A DNA stretch of 64,000 bases from Sanderia malayensis (Eukaryota; Cnidaria; Scyphozoa; Semaeostomeae; Pelagiidae): positions 806,001-870,000 of the forward strand of contig RQOL01000824.1 in the NCBI GenBank assembly GCA_013076295.1, read 5' to 3'. The notes under the pieces are model-generated. The model ran no database searches. It had not been told where the DNA came from and saw only the letters and a list, made by a program, of their open reading frames with translations. Numbering within the stretch: the stretch's first letter is position 1; each line of letters opens with the position of its first letter. The position numbers were made by a program, and so were the translations under genes. Positions 41,236 to 53,171 of the stretch are shown piece by piece.

Positions 41236-42746
41236 TATTGATTTGTTGATTTTGAATCCATAATCCAAATTCACTCCATTCCACTGCCAGACCAAAGCGA
41301 AGCAAGCAGAAGAGCGAGAGGCAAAAGAGTTTTCTGTATCGATGTTACTCGCTTGAGAGTTTTCTACAAGGTACATGTACAATCCAAATTTGCACATTTT
41401 AATCTTTGTATTTTGTATTCAATTGCAGTCATACACTTTTTATTTGTTGCAAAATGCAACCGATCATCGACTGATCTGATGGGACGGGCATGAAGTGCCG
41501 AACCCACATTCCATCAAAAATACAACAACAATAATTTCATGCGCAAGTTGATAATGACAATTTATTTGACCTGCTGTATTTGGATTTGATAAATGAAATA
41601 ATCGCATCATTACAGCTGTTGGCAATGAAAAACAAATACATGATTATATTGCGATATTTATATCAAGTTGATTTCAGGAAGAAACATGTTCAATCTCTGC
41701 CAGATGCAGGGGCCTAAATTTCATTCATAACTCAACAGTATACTTGTTGTTTCACACTATCCACGATTCGAAAAATGTCCACTGGCAATTTAGGTTTGCT
41801 CCATGCCGTGTTTTAGATGATCTAAGCTTGATCTTAAAAATGTTTTAAAATGTGCATCAGTTGTTTGTGTCTTTAAACTGCTTTGGAAGATCAACATTTT
41901 GCAGAATGCCTTGTGTCAAACAGACCACATTATTTAATTGTAGATTTCTCAAGATATTAATGTAGGAAGTTTCTTTCTGTTGACATACCAAGGCTCAATT
42001 CGGTACCTTGCTTCACACAAGTACACCAAAATTTTATTTCTTTCTTATTTTAATAATTTTATAAAATATGCATTCCAATATGACACACATTGCTGTCTTT
42101 TTATTTTTAAATTATGTATTTTTAAACACAAATTGACATGCATCCAATGTATTCGTTTTAGTTTTCATCATCAATGGCTAAAGAACTCACGCATATCACA
42201 CTGAGAAAACTTTTTGCAGATCTGAGTAGGACTTTTTTACACATGCTTTTTTGAGATAGCTTAAGGTGCTCAGTACTTTAGAACCAACAGCTTTTATTTC
42301 TGAGTCACGTTCAGCCACTTTTTTGAACTAATATTTTCTTGGCAGTTAATTTTGAAATAAGAATTAATACTTTGAGAATGGTGTTTTGTTTATGTTATCC
42401 AATGATAGGCAATGTGTGATGTTTTGGATGGGATAAGACCCTAGTTTGTGCATTTGATAAAATCTGGTTTATAATGATGTAGACCATTTGATATTGAATT
42501 TTGCCGTTATGCACCACAGATCTCCTAAATTTTTCTGCACTCCACATTAAGATTTCTTGAAAAATGATTTTATATTTTCTGCTTAAATTTTTGCTGACTA
42601 TACTTTTAACTTTTAACTTTTAATTTCTTTTTATTCAGTTATATTTCAGAAAGCTCTACTCACAGATAATCTAATAGTTCCTTTACATATATTATTTCAT
42701 GCTTTTTGAAGCCATTCTGTGGTTAAAACATTGCTTATTTTTTTAG
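41236..42746. other. Upstream or first-intron region of dystrobrevin
   Basis: AT-rich with no exon I can support. The first recognised dystrobrevin exon needs two or more upstream codons in phase, so the start exon lies here or further left. A possible noncoding 5' exon ends at CTACAAG|GTACAT (about 41371). Confidence 0.3.
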
Positions 42747-45700
42747 AAAGTCGTAATTTTGATGACATAAAGTTTGCAACATACAGAACAAGTGCAAAGT
42801 TGTTCTATATTCAGAGATACACAAACTGTAAGTTTATTTCTCTTAGACTCCCATCAGGTATCCATCAGTTTAAATACAAGAGGACATGTGTATTATTTTA
42901 CCCATATTTTTAGCCGCAAACTATGTGTTGATCTATTGAGCTTATTTCAAGCTTTGTGCAGGATGCAACAAAACATTGATCTAGTACCTATGTTAGAAAT
43001 AATTTTAATTTTGATTTAGCTTTATGAGTGTATTAATTTTATTTTGTCTTACTGATGATAACACAAAGATAAATATCTCCCATCATATTGCACTAGCTTC
43101 AGTGTTCGATTATGGTTTTGCCCACTCCAGCTTGTCATAGAGTTCCATATGTGTGTAATAATATAAGGTTTTCTGGGTGTTGCACCCTAAAACCTCAAAA
43201 CTATTTCCTCAATGTTTCACAACTCATCTATCAAACAATTTTCTTTGTTATGACCCTCTTATATTTTATATGTTGGTGACAAAGTTTTATGCGATTTGTA
43301 TGCCAACACTCTGGTATTGATGTTTCTGTTGTTTTCAGTGAATTTGGTTGATATATACAACATTATTGAGGCCTTCAGAGAAAATGGGATGAACACTGGC
43401 AATCATAATGCTGAAATTGATGAGACACGGTTGGAATGTGTTATAGCAAGCATATTTTTTGCTTTACACAAGAGATTGCCATCAACAAATGATATAGATG
43501 TTGAAAGTAACATTGTCAGTCTAACAAAATGGTTGATGCATGCATATGACAGGTTTGCCATAAACAATATAATTCACCTTTCATGCAATTTTTCAACTTT
43601 ATCAATTTGCATAGCATCATTTCATGATTTATTTCAGGGCAAACCTTGGTCGAATTCGTATTTTGTCAGTTAAAGTTGCCTTGACTGCACTTTGTTCTGG
43701 AAGACTGGTTGATAAATTAAGATGTAAGTATAGTCACTTGTAATCTCTTCTGACCAGAACATTCAAGCTTGCAATAAAGATGTAATAACAGTGATGCAAA
43801 CTATTACACTTGCCTCTAAACAAGTTAACATTTTGTATATCTTCTTTTCAGATGTTTTCACACAGATTTCTGATCCAAATGGTTTGCTGGAATGTTCAAA
43901 GTTTGATGAGTACTTGAAAGAGGTGCTAGCTGTAAGTTGTTATATATACATTTACAATTACTGAATTACGTTTTGGATAACTCTGAAGTTTTTGTCACAA
44001 ATTGTTCACCTTCAATTTCTCGTTTGTGGGGGTTTTGCTGACATCTCTTTTGCCCCAAAACAATCTGGAATGGAAAAATCTTGGAGGTGCCTCACACATT
44101 TGGTCTGCCATTACCGTAAATCCTCGAATTGCCCCCCCCTCGAATACGCCCCCACCCCAAACATGCTGTTGTTTGCGTACAGTGAGTTCGAGAAAATTTT
44201 GTTTTTCTGACTGTTTTTTCACCAATATCTGGGCATTCTTTTGTTTATCTGTGTATGCAAAATACTTTGCCGGAACAACTAAACCAATTTCCCGTTAATT
44301 TTCCCAGTAACAACGTCAATTTTTCTGCCATATTTCAGATAGTTTTATAAGCCCCCCCCTCGAATAAGCCCCCCTCTGAAAATGTTAAAAATAAATAAGC
44401 CCCAAGGGGGCTAATTCGAGGATTTACGGTATAGATCTAAATGGCAAGTATAGTGCACAAAGTTGGTAATTGTTGGTAAAGTGTCATTGCTAAAAATTGA
44501 GTCACTGGAAAAAAGTGTGATTTGTGAAGTTTATTTTTGTTTTAAATTTAGTTGCCTGCTGCAGTTGGTGAGGAACCAAGTTTCACCTACAATAATGACA
44601 CATGGAAAGAGTTTTTCAAGCCTGTAGGGGTAAGTATGTGTACAATTCCTTCATGCCATTTCACGGAGATCAAAAATGGGTTGTAGCTTTACCAAATTTA
44701 ACAGAAATTGTACCATAGTCAAATTTGAAGTCATTTTACATTTATTTGCCATCATAATTTCATTCAGCTTTGGGGACGGTGCATTTGAAACTGGATCTTT
44801 GATATGAGGACTTATTTGAGGGAGCTATTCAATGGGGGGTTATTTAAAACTTTACTTTTAAAGGAGGAAGTTATTGGAGAGGACTGGTTTAAGTCAATTA
44901 TTACAGTCATTCATAAAAAATATGATGAGCAATTGTTATCAGTGATGTAACGAATGAGAGTGCTTTGTTTTTGAGATACAAGCATGTTTTGTTCTCAGAT
45001 GAACAAACACATTCCTTGGAAAGAGAGTTTTGAAAGGAAGCACATGGAACATCTTTTTTATTTGTCATTTATATAAACAGTTAACTGTTAATAGTTAACA
45101 GTTCACCATTCTATAATGCATTATAGCAAGAAACTTGAAGTAGCAATGCAAAACGTGTGCTTGCTTCCTTGCACAAATTTCTACCCCGCTCTACTCTCTA
45201 CCTAGAGTATTGAACACTTTTATTACAAAACAGCACACATAATATAGGGTGTATAAACACAATAAATATTGTATTTATATGTGGATGCTGTGTATTTTAA
45301 TGTCTGTAGTGCATAGCTTTTTAAATTCCATGCAGCATGATTCATTTTGTGTTCTGTTAAGACATAAGTATTCGTCAAGGGCTGAGTTAACGCTATTTAT
45401 TTTTATTAGGTGCTTGAAACGAAAAACACACGCATGGATCAGTTTTTGAAATCTCTGATGATCGAAAAGACATCAGGTGTTTTATTATGGCTACACATGC
45501 TAGACAAGCTCACTAAAACATCTGCCAGTAAGTCCAAAGTTAACGACGACAAGCTTTTCTAGAAATATTTGTTGCGTTATTGAATTTTAAACTTGTTTTG
45601 GTCATGTAAATAAAGATGAATAACATTCGAGCAATGCATTATTTATGATTATATTATGAAAAACTGTATTATTTCTGAATATGTTGTTAAGATCTATGAT

Positions 45701-48700
45701 GATCACCGTCATTACTTAACTTGTTTTTCTTACTTTTTAAACGAGCGATAATCCTTCTTTCTAGTTCAACATGATGTAAAGTGCAAGGCATGCGGAAGGA
45801 AACCATTTAATGGATTGAGGTATATTTATTTTCAAAACAGATTCGTTATAAAAACAATATTGCCAAGATATATAGAAATTTTTGACAAAAGTCGCTTACA
45901 AATCTGGTTTCTTTTAGGCGTAAAACAAAATTGTCATTCGCGATCTAGCTTTGTAGGCAACTTATCAGAATGCAATTTTATATTCCTTTTTCAAATTAAT
46001 GATTTTTTTACAGATATAAATGTCTTGATTGCTTTAATTATCAACTGTGTCAGGTGAGCATCTTGAATAATATGCCCATTTAAACTTTATATCATCATGT
46101 TAGTATCACGATTCAAATTTACATTGCGAATGTATTATTGCTTTTGAATACATTTCCATATGAAAACATTTATAGCTTTGTTAATTGTTAAAATTTGCTC
46201 TTGAGAATATGCTCTGTTTGTGATTTAGGATTGCTTTTGGAGAGACAAGCTCTCTGGATCTCACTTGAATTCACATGATGTACGGGAACACAATTCATGG
46301 GTACGTATCAGGGTTGTTTTACTCTTTTGGGGTAACCCAGGGCGTGGCACAAGGCATCTTGCCTCTGAGCATTTTGGGAAGAGTGATTGTAAATACGTTT
46401 TATGGGATTCTATAGTTATCATTTCTCTTTTGGCAATTTCGAGTTTTATTACTCTAGCGTGAATAATTTATACAGATGTCATCGTTGTGTGCTCTTCAGG
46501 TTTCGTAATTCGAGCGCTAAGTTTAAGATATCTTAGTTAAAGAAGCATTTTTCTTTCATGATGGTATTTTTCAAGTTAAGCGTCAACTTATTTTTTCTGC
46601 TGGAAATATGATCTAAATATGTTTCAACAGAATAAAGATGAAATGGGAATTTCTGTGAGGAAGAAACTATTTTGTTCTGTTTCAAAACATCCAAGCAAGC
46701 TTCCATTTTATCCGAAAGAGCCAGAGCCTATCAACACGCTCGACATGAGCAACATAGTGTAAGTACTGATCTCATAACCTTTTAACGTATTTCTTTTTGA
46801 TGGCCTTGAACGTGTAAAGTTGTAGCTACACAAATATGTAATGCAACAGAGGCAATTGTGAAAATAATTATTGTGCATGATTTTGAAAGAATATTTAATT
46901 TATATATTACTTTTAGACCTGGTCTTCCCGGCAATCCTTCCTTCATCTCATCAAGTGATGAGGTTGTAGTCAACCAACAAGACTCTTTTGGTGCGAATGA
47001 CTCATCAGTGTTTAAATATCCTAAAAATGCAGAATTGTCACGTGAAAGTGTTGCACGGTTTGTGGGATTGTTATTTTCAGAATTTACATTTTAAATTTAT
47101 CGTGTATTGGTGTGAATTGATTAAATTTTGTATAATTTTTCAATCTATATATTACAGAATGGATGATGAACACAAGCTAATTTCTCGCTATGCTGAAAGG
47201 TAGCTCGCAGGCTTACTAATTCTACTTGATTCTCGTGCTATTTGAATAACTAATTTACTTAAGATGAAGGTTTTTTATCCACACTGGCTCACTTGAACCT
47301 GTCATAATAATCCTTGTGGATCTAAGTAAACCTGAAAGCATTTGGTCCCTGGGTCTGCTTATTATTAAGTTTCTTCCTCATTTTTGGCGAGCTTTCATGG
47401 AACTAATGTATTTTTAATTTTATTTTTTCATTACGCTTCTCCCGTCAAACTATCGATTTATCATTTTGATAAAATTATTATTATCAATTAACGATAGTTT
47501 AAATGTTGAACCTGGTCCTGGTCAACAATGAATGTGCCATGTCTTATAAGAATTTTTAATAAACAAAATCGTATTGAGATTTGGTCGCTCGAACCACCCA
47601 GCGACCAAATAAAATACTGTTTTTATTTTTCCTGCTAGATCTTGACCTTGACTTGATCTTACTTTCACAGTGTTACCATTGATGTGTTTAGATTATTTTA
47701 TAATGCTATTGTTTGTTTTTCAGACTTGCATCAGATAAAGAATCGGTAAGGGTTTTTTATCCAAATATTTGTATATCTTTAAATCAAACATCGCACTCTT
47801 AAACTCATTATTAGGTAAAGCGACAAAAATACATTGGTTGGTAGTCTAAGAAAGATTTGTCGAATTGTTTGATAAAGCATATCATTATTCTTTCTTTATT
47901 TTATATTTTTCAGGAATCTGGAGGTTCTGATGTCATAGACTTTTCATTTGGAGGTGACATCTCAAAAGAACAACACGTCATTATAACAAGTCTAGAAGAT
48001 CAAAATCGGTAAGGGAAGTTACATTATTGAATGCCATTGCTGAGTTTGTATATTCGATTACTTGCCTGCGTTCGAAAGTATAGCCAGAAAAAGTCTTATT
48101 TCCCTTTTTTCGCTCCATATTTCCTGCCTTTAGACTTGTGTCGTTTTTTCGTGGCAGACTCAGTTGGTTTTAAATCTTTAATTAATTTCAAATTAATGAG
48201 CCATGTTGTTTGTTAATTTGAAGTTGAAATTAATCAAGTACAATTCTACCAGTAATGAGCACTTCTGCAACTGGGATGCAAACATAATAAACTCACAATT
48301 GGCCCCACCATCCTTCATTTTAAATGGCAGTGGGTTTTCCGAAGAGAGAGACTTGTCAGCCTTGCTTCTTTTAAATCAATTTATTCAATGTATGCACATT
48401 CCCTTAAAACGCTGAACGTAAAAAATGCAGCTGGCATTTTTCGATTTTAAGAATGTATACAACTTGAATCTTTGTGTCACCCGTGTTAGGTCACTACTTC
48501 GTGAAATTCGCAAGCTTAAAGTAGAACATGATCAGACTGTCAAAAGTGCTCAACAGGCTGCGAGTGATCCAAATGTTATGACCGAACTTAAAATCCTGCG
48601 ACAGCGAAAAGATGAGCTGGAGATGAGAATGTCTGCCCTTCAAGAAACCAGAAGAGAGCTGATGGTTCAGTTAGAAGGATTGATGAAGTTGCTCAAGGTA

Positions 48701-51700
48701 AGATTGTAAAATATTGTTTCTCATTCACTATTTATTTTCTGATTTGTTCAATCCATATTTCTTTCTGTGATTAACTAATAGGATAACGCTTGTGATGTAA
48801 GTTACAAGGAAAGCAGCTTGCTGACTATAAGTGCCTGCGAGGACCGGTGATTGTGTTTCTGGAGTGGAGGGACCGAGATTCACAAGGGGCCTGCAAGGGT
48901 ATTTTGAGCGATCGTGCTCAAGGAAAAGTCAGGAAACACTGTTTCTACTCAGAATGACAAACTCTTGACGACGGGTCAAGTTCAAACATACAAAACACTT
49001 CACGAATGAATTGTTTTTTTTGCCTGGCTTGGGATATCGGGGTCAGCTTGACAGATTTTTGCGCGGGGTGGGGGGGGGGAGTAAATTATATCGGTTTTGG
49101 ATATTGTAATGCCAAAGTACAGACTAGGCGTGAAAACAGAAGCATACTCAAAACCACTGTAAAATTTGCATAACAACTCAACGTTATTTTGGAAAATTTA
49201 ACGACACTTTCCGGAAAACGCAGACAGAGCTTGGAATTTAATAAGGTATCCCCCAGGTTTTCAAATAACCCCTCTGGTGGAAGCCCAATAACCTATAAAG
49301 AGAAGATGCTCCAAATGTCACTTTGGACGCTTTTGCTTTTGTTCTCGTCTTGACGTCCTGTTATTGACAGAGTTTTGTGCATAGATATATCTTTATTGGA
49401 TTTATCTTCAGCTCGAAGGAAATATTTCACAGTATTTAATCGCATTTAGTCGCACTTCTTTGAGTAGATTAATGCTCACAAATATCTTGGATTCATTGGA
49501 ACAAAAGCGTTGAATGTTGAAATTTTACATTTTATCAAAAGACCTAGTTTTAGACTTTATTATTATATTATAACACGTTGTTGATTTTCTGCACCTAATC
49601 AAGATTTTATTCCTTTTTCTAGAGTGGCGATTCTTCTGAAGGGGGAGACTAATCGTGCACTGTATAAAGTTTTCTATCATATTACATTTGCACAGAAGTA
49701 AAAAAAACATTTTATATTTTTACACATATGAAAATTGTATGCGTAGAGCTATTTCTAATATCTAGTATCCCTACACCAGAGCATGCTAGCACATGATTCG
49801 TTTGTGCTATGAAAGGTCTCCTCCTTCCTGCACTCTAGAGTAAGATAGTTTTGATTTAAAATGTAGTAGATTGTTATATTCGTATGCTTATTTTTGAACC
49901 AGTATTATTCGGTATAACCTTTTGCGAAATCAATGGGATTTTTGCGGCTGTTTCTCTTTTCAGAGTTAGAACTTTCTGTTTAACATGCTTTGTACTTCGA
50001 TTGTCAGCCATTACTAATGACCGTTGAACGGGGCATGTGGACCACAGAGAATATTTATGGTCGGGGCTGCGAGGGACACTTCACGAACCACGTTCTTTAC
50101 TTTGGCATTTAATTTGGCCCACACTTTTGCGTGAGCTTTGAACCAATGCGAAATGCGAAATGCCACTTATTTACAGGAATAAAACTTGTCAAACCGTACT
50201 TGGCACTCGGTAGCTGGCCTAATGGCCAGCAGCCAGCTGCCAGGCCCTGTCATATGTATGGCTATTATTTAAATAACAGCGGGATCTTAATGTAACAAGT
50301 TCCCTGATAACGCTCAATACCACAATTTAATTTATTATAAACTCTGAAAGCAACGTATCTCAGTTCTTTTAAGCCTTGTTATACTTTAAAAGAAGAAACT
50401 TTCGCGGTAGGAAAATTTCACCATTTTCGCGTATTTAGCCAAAAAAGTTATTACCCGAAACTTTCTAAAAATGAAATTTACGAAAGTTTACTTTCGCTAA
50501 AAATTTCCAAATTGAAAATTCAAAATTGAAGTTTATTCTCGCGAAAAAGCTATTGAGAAACTTTTATTCATTGCCTAGCTTCATTGGTCGATCAATGATA
50601 GTAGCATCAGTTTTTAATGTTCCTTTTGTTTCCGTTTTGTCGGTTTTACCGAAAAATATTTCATTGTTCAGTGTTTATGTCTTTGTCGTGGCTGGGCGTG
50701 GTTGTCGCGATGAAGTAGAAGTGGTGAGGTTTTTTCTTGACTGGGAGAGGTAAGATCAGAAATTGGTTGCTGGTTTAGCCTTTTTTTCGCGGGGTGAAAA
50801 AAGCGTTTTTCTTCCCGCGAAAGATTCCCCCTTTAAAGTATCGTGATTCCAGGAAGAGAACCACGGGGAACATCATCAGACATAGAACATCGCTTCTCGC
50901 ATCTCATATGCGAAATTCGGGATCCCAAAGAGAGAGGATCACCCGGGGTAATGTCTGTGCAGAACAGCGGAGGCTGTGCAGTACAGTGGAGGCTGCACAG
51001 TAGAGTGAGGGCTGCGAAGTTCAGAGCAGGTTTTTCAGGTTCAGTACATGCGGAGGGATTAACAATGGAATGAAAACATGATGTGTGTGAAAGAGGCTGT
51101 GCAGTACGGCGGAGGGATAACATCAGTATGGGATAGCATGATTCATATGGGGGGATAGCACTGAGTATAGTGGAGGCTGTGCAGTACAGAGGAGGGATAA
51201 CATCAGTACAGTGGAGGCTCTTCAGTACAGCGGCTCTTCATCTTCTTTCAATTTCCCAAAGTTGGGTCAGTTTTCAAACTTTCTAAGTAATAATGGAATG
51301 AACATTTTGCCGCTTGCTCGTACTCTTCAAGAGATCTTTAAGCAAGAATGATTTAATTTCTTCATCCATTTATGTTTTGCTTGGCATAACTTGAGACGAG
51401 CAAGAAGAAAAAGGCCTCCTTCATTCAAGTCTATTATATAACGGAGCAAGATAACCTTCTGAAAATAGCATGATCGCACTATAACCTCCACTGTACTGAT
51501 GTTATCCCTCCACTCTACTGTACTGCCCAGCCTCCACTATACTTCACAGATATTACCCCGGGTGAGGATGGCGAGATGAAGGTCGCAACCAGAGAGAGAA
51601 GAATAAGGCAGCGCAACCAGATGAGATGTTAACATTCTTGAAAAGATTTTGGGATTGCGAAGGTGGCCGGAGCTATAAGCGGAGTACGACTACAGTGTCT

Positions 51701-53171
51701 AAATAGATCAATTTTTATAGCCTTGCCAAAAAGGACAGGTGCCAATAATTTCGAGCTTCGTCGAACTCAGCTTGATGAGCAACATCACAAATGTTTCAAT
51801 GCAGATTATAATGAAAAAAAAAAAACAAGGAACAGAATAAGTCCGGAAATTGCAAACGAACAAGAGAATTATGAAGACTTACCAGGGCTTGTCATAGGTG
51901 AACATAACATTAACAACACATAATGTGCATATGTCACTGTGTTGATAGCAGATTCAGAAGAAAACGCAACAACTGTGGTTCTACCGGTGTTTGCCGAGGA
52001 TTCCATGGACAGCGCACGTTACAAACGAAGAAGTTCTGAATAAAAAAGGAACTGAAAGAAAGCTATTGCCAACGATTATAAAGCGGTAGTTGGAATCTTG
52101 GGGTATATAGTGAGAAAGAAGTTCAAGAGAATTTAACGCTTACGGGACGCATTGAAAGGAAAAAAGGCAGAGGAAGACCACAGATAAAATACTTGACAAG
52201 TTTTAGCACATGGTCAGCGGAACGTGTACCAGAAGGACCAGAGTTTGAAAGAGCAAGAAATACCGAAGAAAACAAATCAAATGAAGCTGTGGAAAGATAT
52301 AAGCGCCCACTTTTTAAAATGAAATGACATATGAAGAGAGAGAGAGAAATTTAAAACTTACTGGTCTTCAATTTTACAACATTGTTCTTGTTTAATCAAT
52401 AAAATAACTATTTTATTTTGACTAACACATGTTTGATTTTACATATTAGGACAACCAAGGCCTTTCGCCCAGTTATCAGAAACTAACTCTGAATCGAGAT
52501 AACGTCTCTCCTTCAAAAGTATCAAAGCTACAATCTGCTGTGAATGGCCATGCCACCCAAGGGTCCCTTACTGGTGTGAACGGTGACGTTAAACAGGCAT
52601 TTGGAAAGGCAAGCATTGATGGAAAAGAAAGAAATCTAAGATTTGATCTGTTTAGAAGTGTTGATGACATTACATCTGTCATTTCTGTTTTGGTGGGACA
52701 GTTGACTCAAGGTGAGTCAGCTAGAATACAGTTCTGCTTGCCAAAGGTTGTAGATCGGTAGACAGACAACTCAGGACTGTTAGAGTGTAAGACAAAGTAT
52801 TTTTTACCAAATTCTCCCAATTTATTTGCACACAAATGGGGAAGTGTGCATATATTTAGACTTGTTTTGCATATTCTTCACAAAACGACACAAGTATTTC
52901 AGGTATGGGTGTCCCTTAGGAAACTATTTAGGAAGGAAAGTCATTTTTCCCCTTCGTTATTGTCTGCTAACTTGGTTTTGGTTTTATTATAGAAGACAGC
53001 AAGGTGACAATGGATGCTATAAATGCTGCTCTTCCTGGGCAAACAGCCAACCGAAAATACGACCATCTAACTCGTGATTTGGATATAATAATGAATGAGT
53101 TATCTGCTACCCAAGTCAGCCAAGATCTTGTGGATGTCCGAAATCCTGTTCCCTCTTACTTGCTTACCTAG
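42747..53171 (+). CDS. DTNA: Dystrobrevin (dystrophin-related scaffold), 5' start exon not found
   Basis: Seventeen exons with consistent phases: 42747-42827, 43339-43552, 43638-43723, 43852-43931, 44552-44629, 45410-45527, 45765-45819, 46014-46053, 46229-46300, 46631-46758, 46917-47057, 47158-47199, 47724-47745, 47914-48008, 48490-48697, 52450-52711, 52993-53171. About 633 residues are present. Order: EF-hand-like domains ([44 protein letters not shown]), a ZZ zinc finger with CKAC, CLDC, CQDC and a final HLNSH, then [16 protein letters not shown], then the coiled coil with [20 protein letters not shown] and [13 protein letters not shown] that pairs with dystrophin. The conserved C-terminal [13 protein letters not shown] motif is present. 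Dystrobrevin links the dystrophin-glycoprotein complex to syntrophins and signalling proteins at the membrane. The symbol denotes the single invertebrate orthologue of vertebrate alpha/beta forms. Confidence 0.95.
44112..44431. mobile_element. MITE with TACCGTAAATCCTCGAAT inverted ends
   Basis: It begins TACCGTAAATCCTCGAAT and ends with the complement ATTCGAGGATTTACGGTA, with CCCCCCTCGAATAAGCCCCC subterminal repeats at both ends. It is 320 bp long, noncoding, and in a dystrobrevin intron (43932-44551). Fragments occur at 7666, 24970 and 33395. Confidence 0.8.
48782..49652 (+). other. Candidate alternative 3' exons of dystrobrevin (short isoform)
   Basis: After the coiled-coil exon ends in phase 0 at 48697, a 15-base exon 48782-48796 (AG|GAT...GAT|GTAAGT, DNACD) and an exon 49623-49652 (CTAG|AGT..., SGDSSEGGD then TAA) both keep phase 0. 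Joined, they would end the protein about 14 residues after LMKLLK. An AATAAA at about 50178-50183 could serve as polyadenylation signal. Vertebrate alpha-dystrobrevin also makes isoforms that stop soon after the coiled coil. Expression is unproven. Confidence 0.35.
50382..50840. mobile_element. MITE, second copy of the TACTTTAAA family
   Basis: The left end TACTTTAAAAGAAGAAAC and right end CCCTTTAAAGTA bracket 459 bp. TTCGCG and CGCGAAA motifs are internal, as in 26919-27320. The two copies differ in the middle, including GTCTTTGTCGTGGCTGGGCG here. It is in the dystrobrevin intron 48698-52449. Confidence 0.75.
50939..51565. mobile_element. Element with TCACCCGGGGTAAT inverted ends and GTGGAGG subterminal repeats
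   Basis: TCACCCGGGGTAATGTCTGTG at the left (50939) is mirrored by CACAGATATTACCCCGGGTGA at the right, with GCAGTACAGTGGAGGCT-type repeats near the left end and their complements (GCCTCCACTATAC, CCTCCACTGTACTGATG) near the right. Interior CATCAGTACAGTGGAGG repeats are scattered at 51110-51240. No coding frame is recognised. It is in a dystrobrevin intron. Confidence 0.7.
52030..52330 (+). pseudogene. Tail of a LINE reverse transcriptase
   Basis: In one plus frame it reads [19 protein letters not shown] followed by a Trp and a Glu/Arg-rich end, matching the G-K-x-x-x-x-R-G-R-P-x-x-x-W C-terminal motif of many LINE polymerases. It is short, with stop codons upstream, so it is a 3' remnant. It lies just before dystrobrevin exon 52450-52711. 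Confidence 0.4.
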
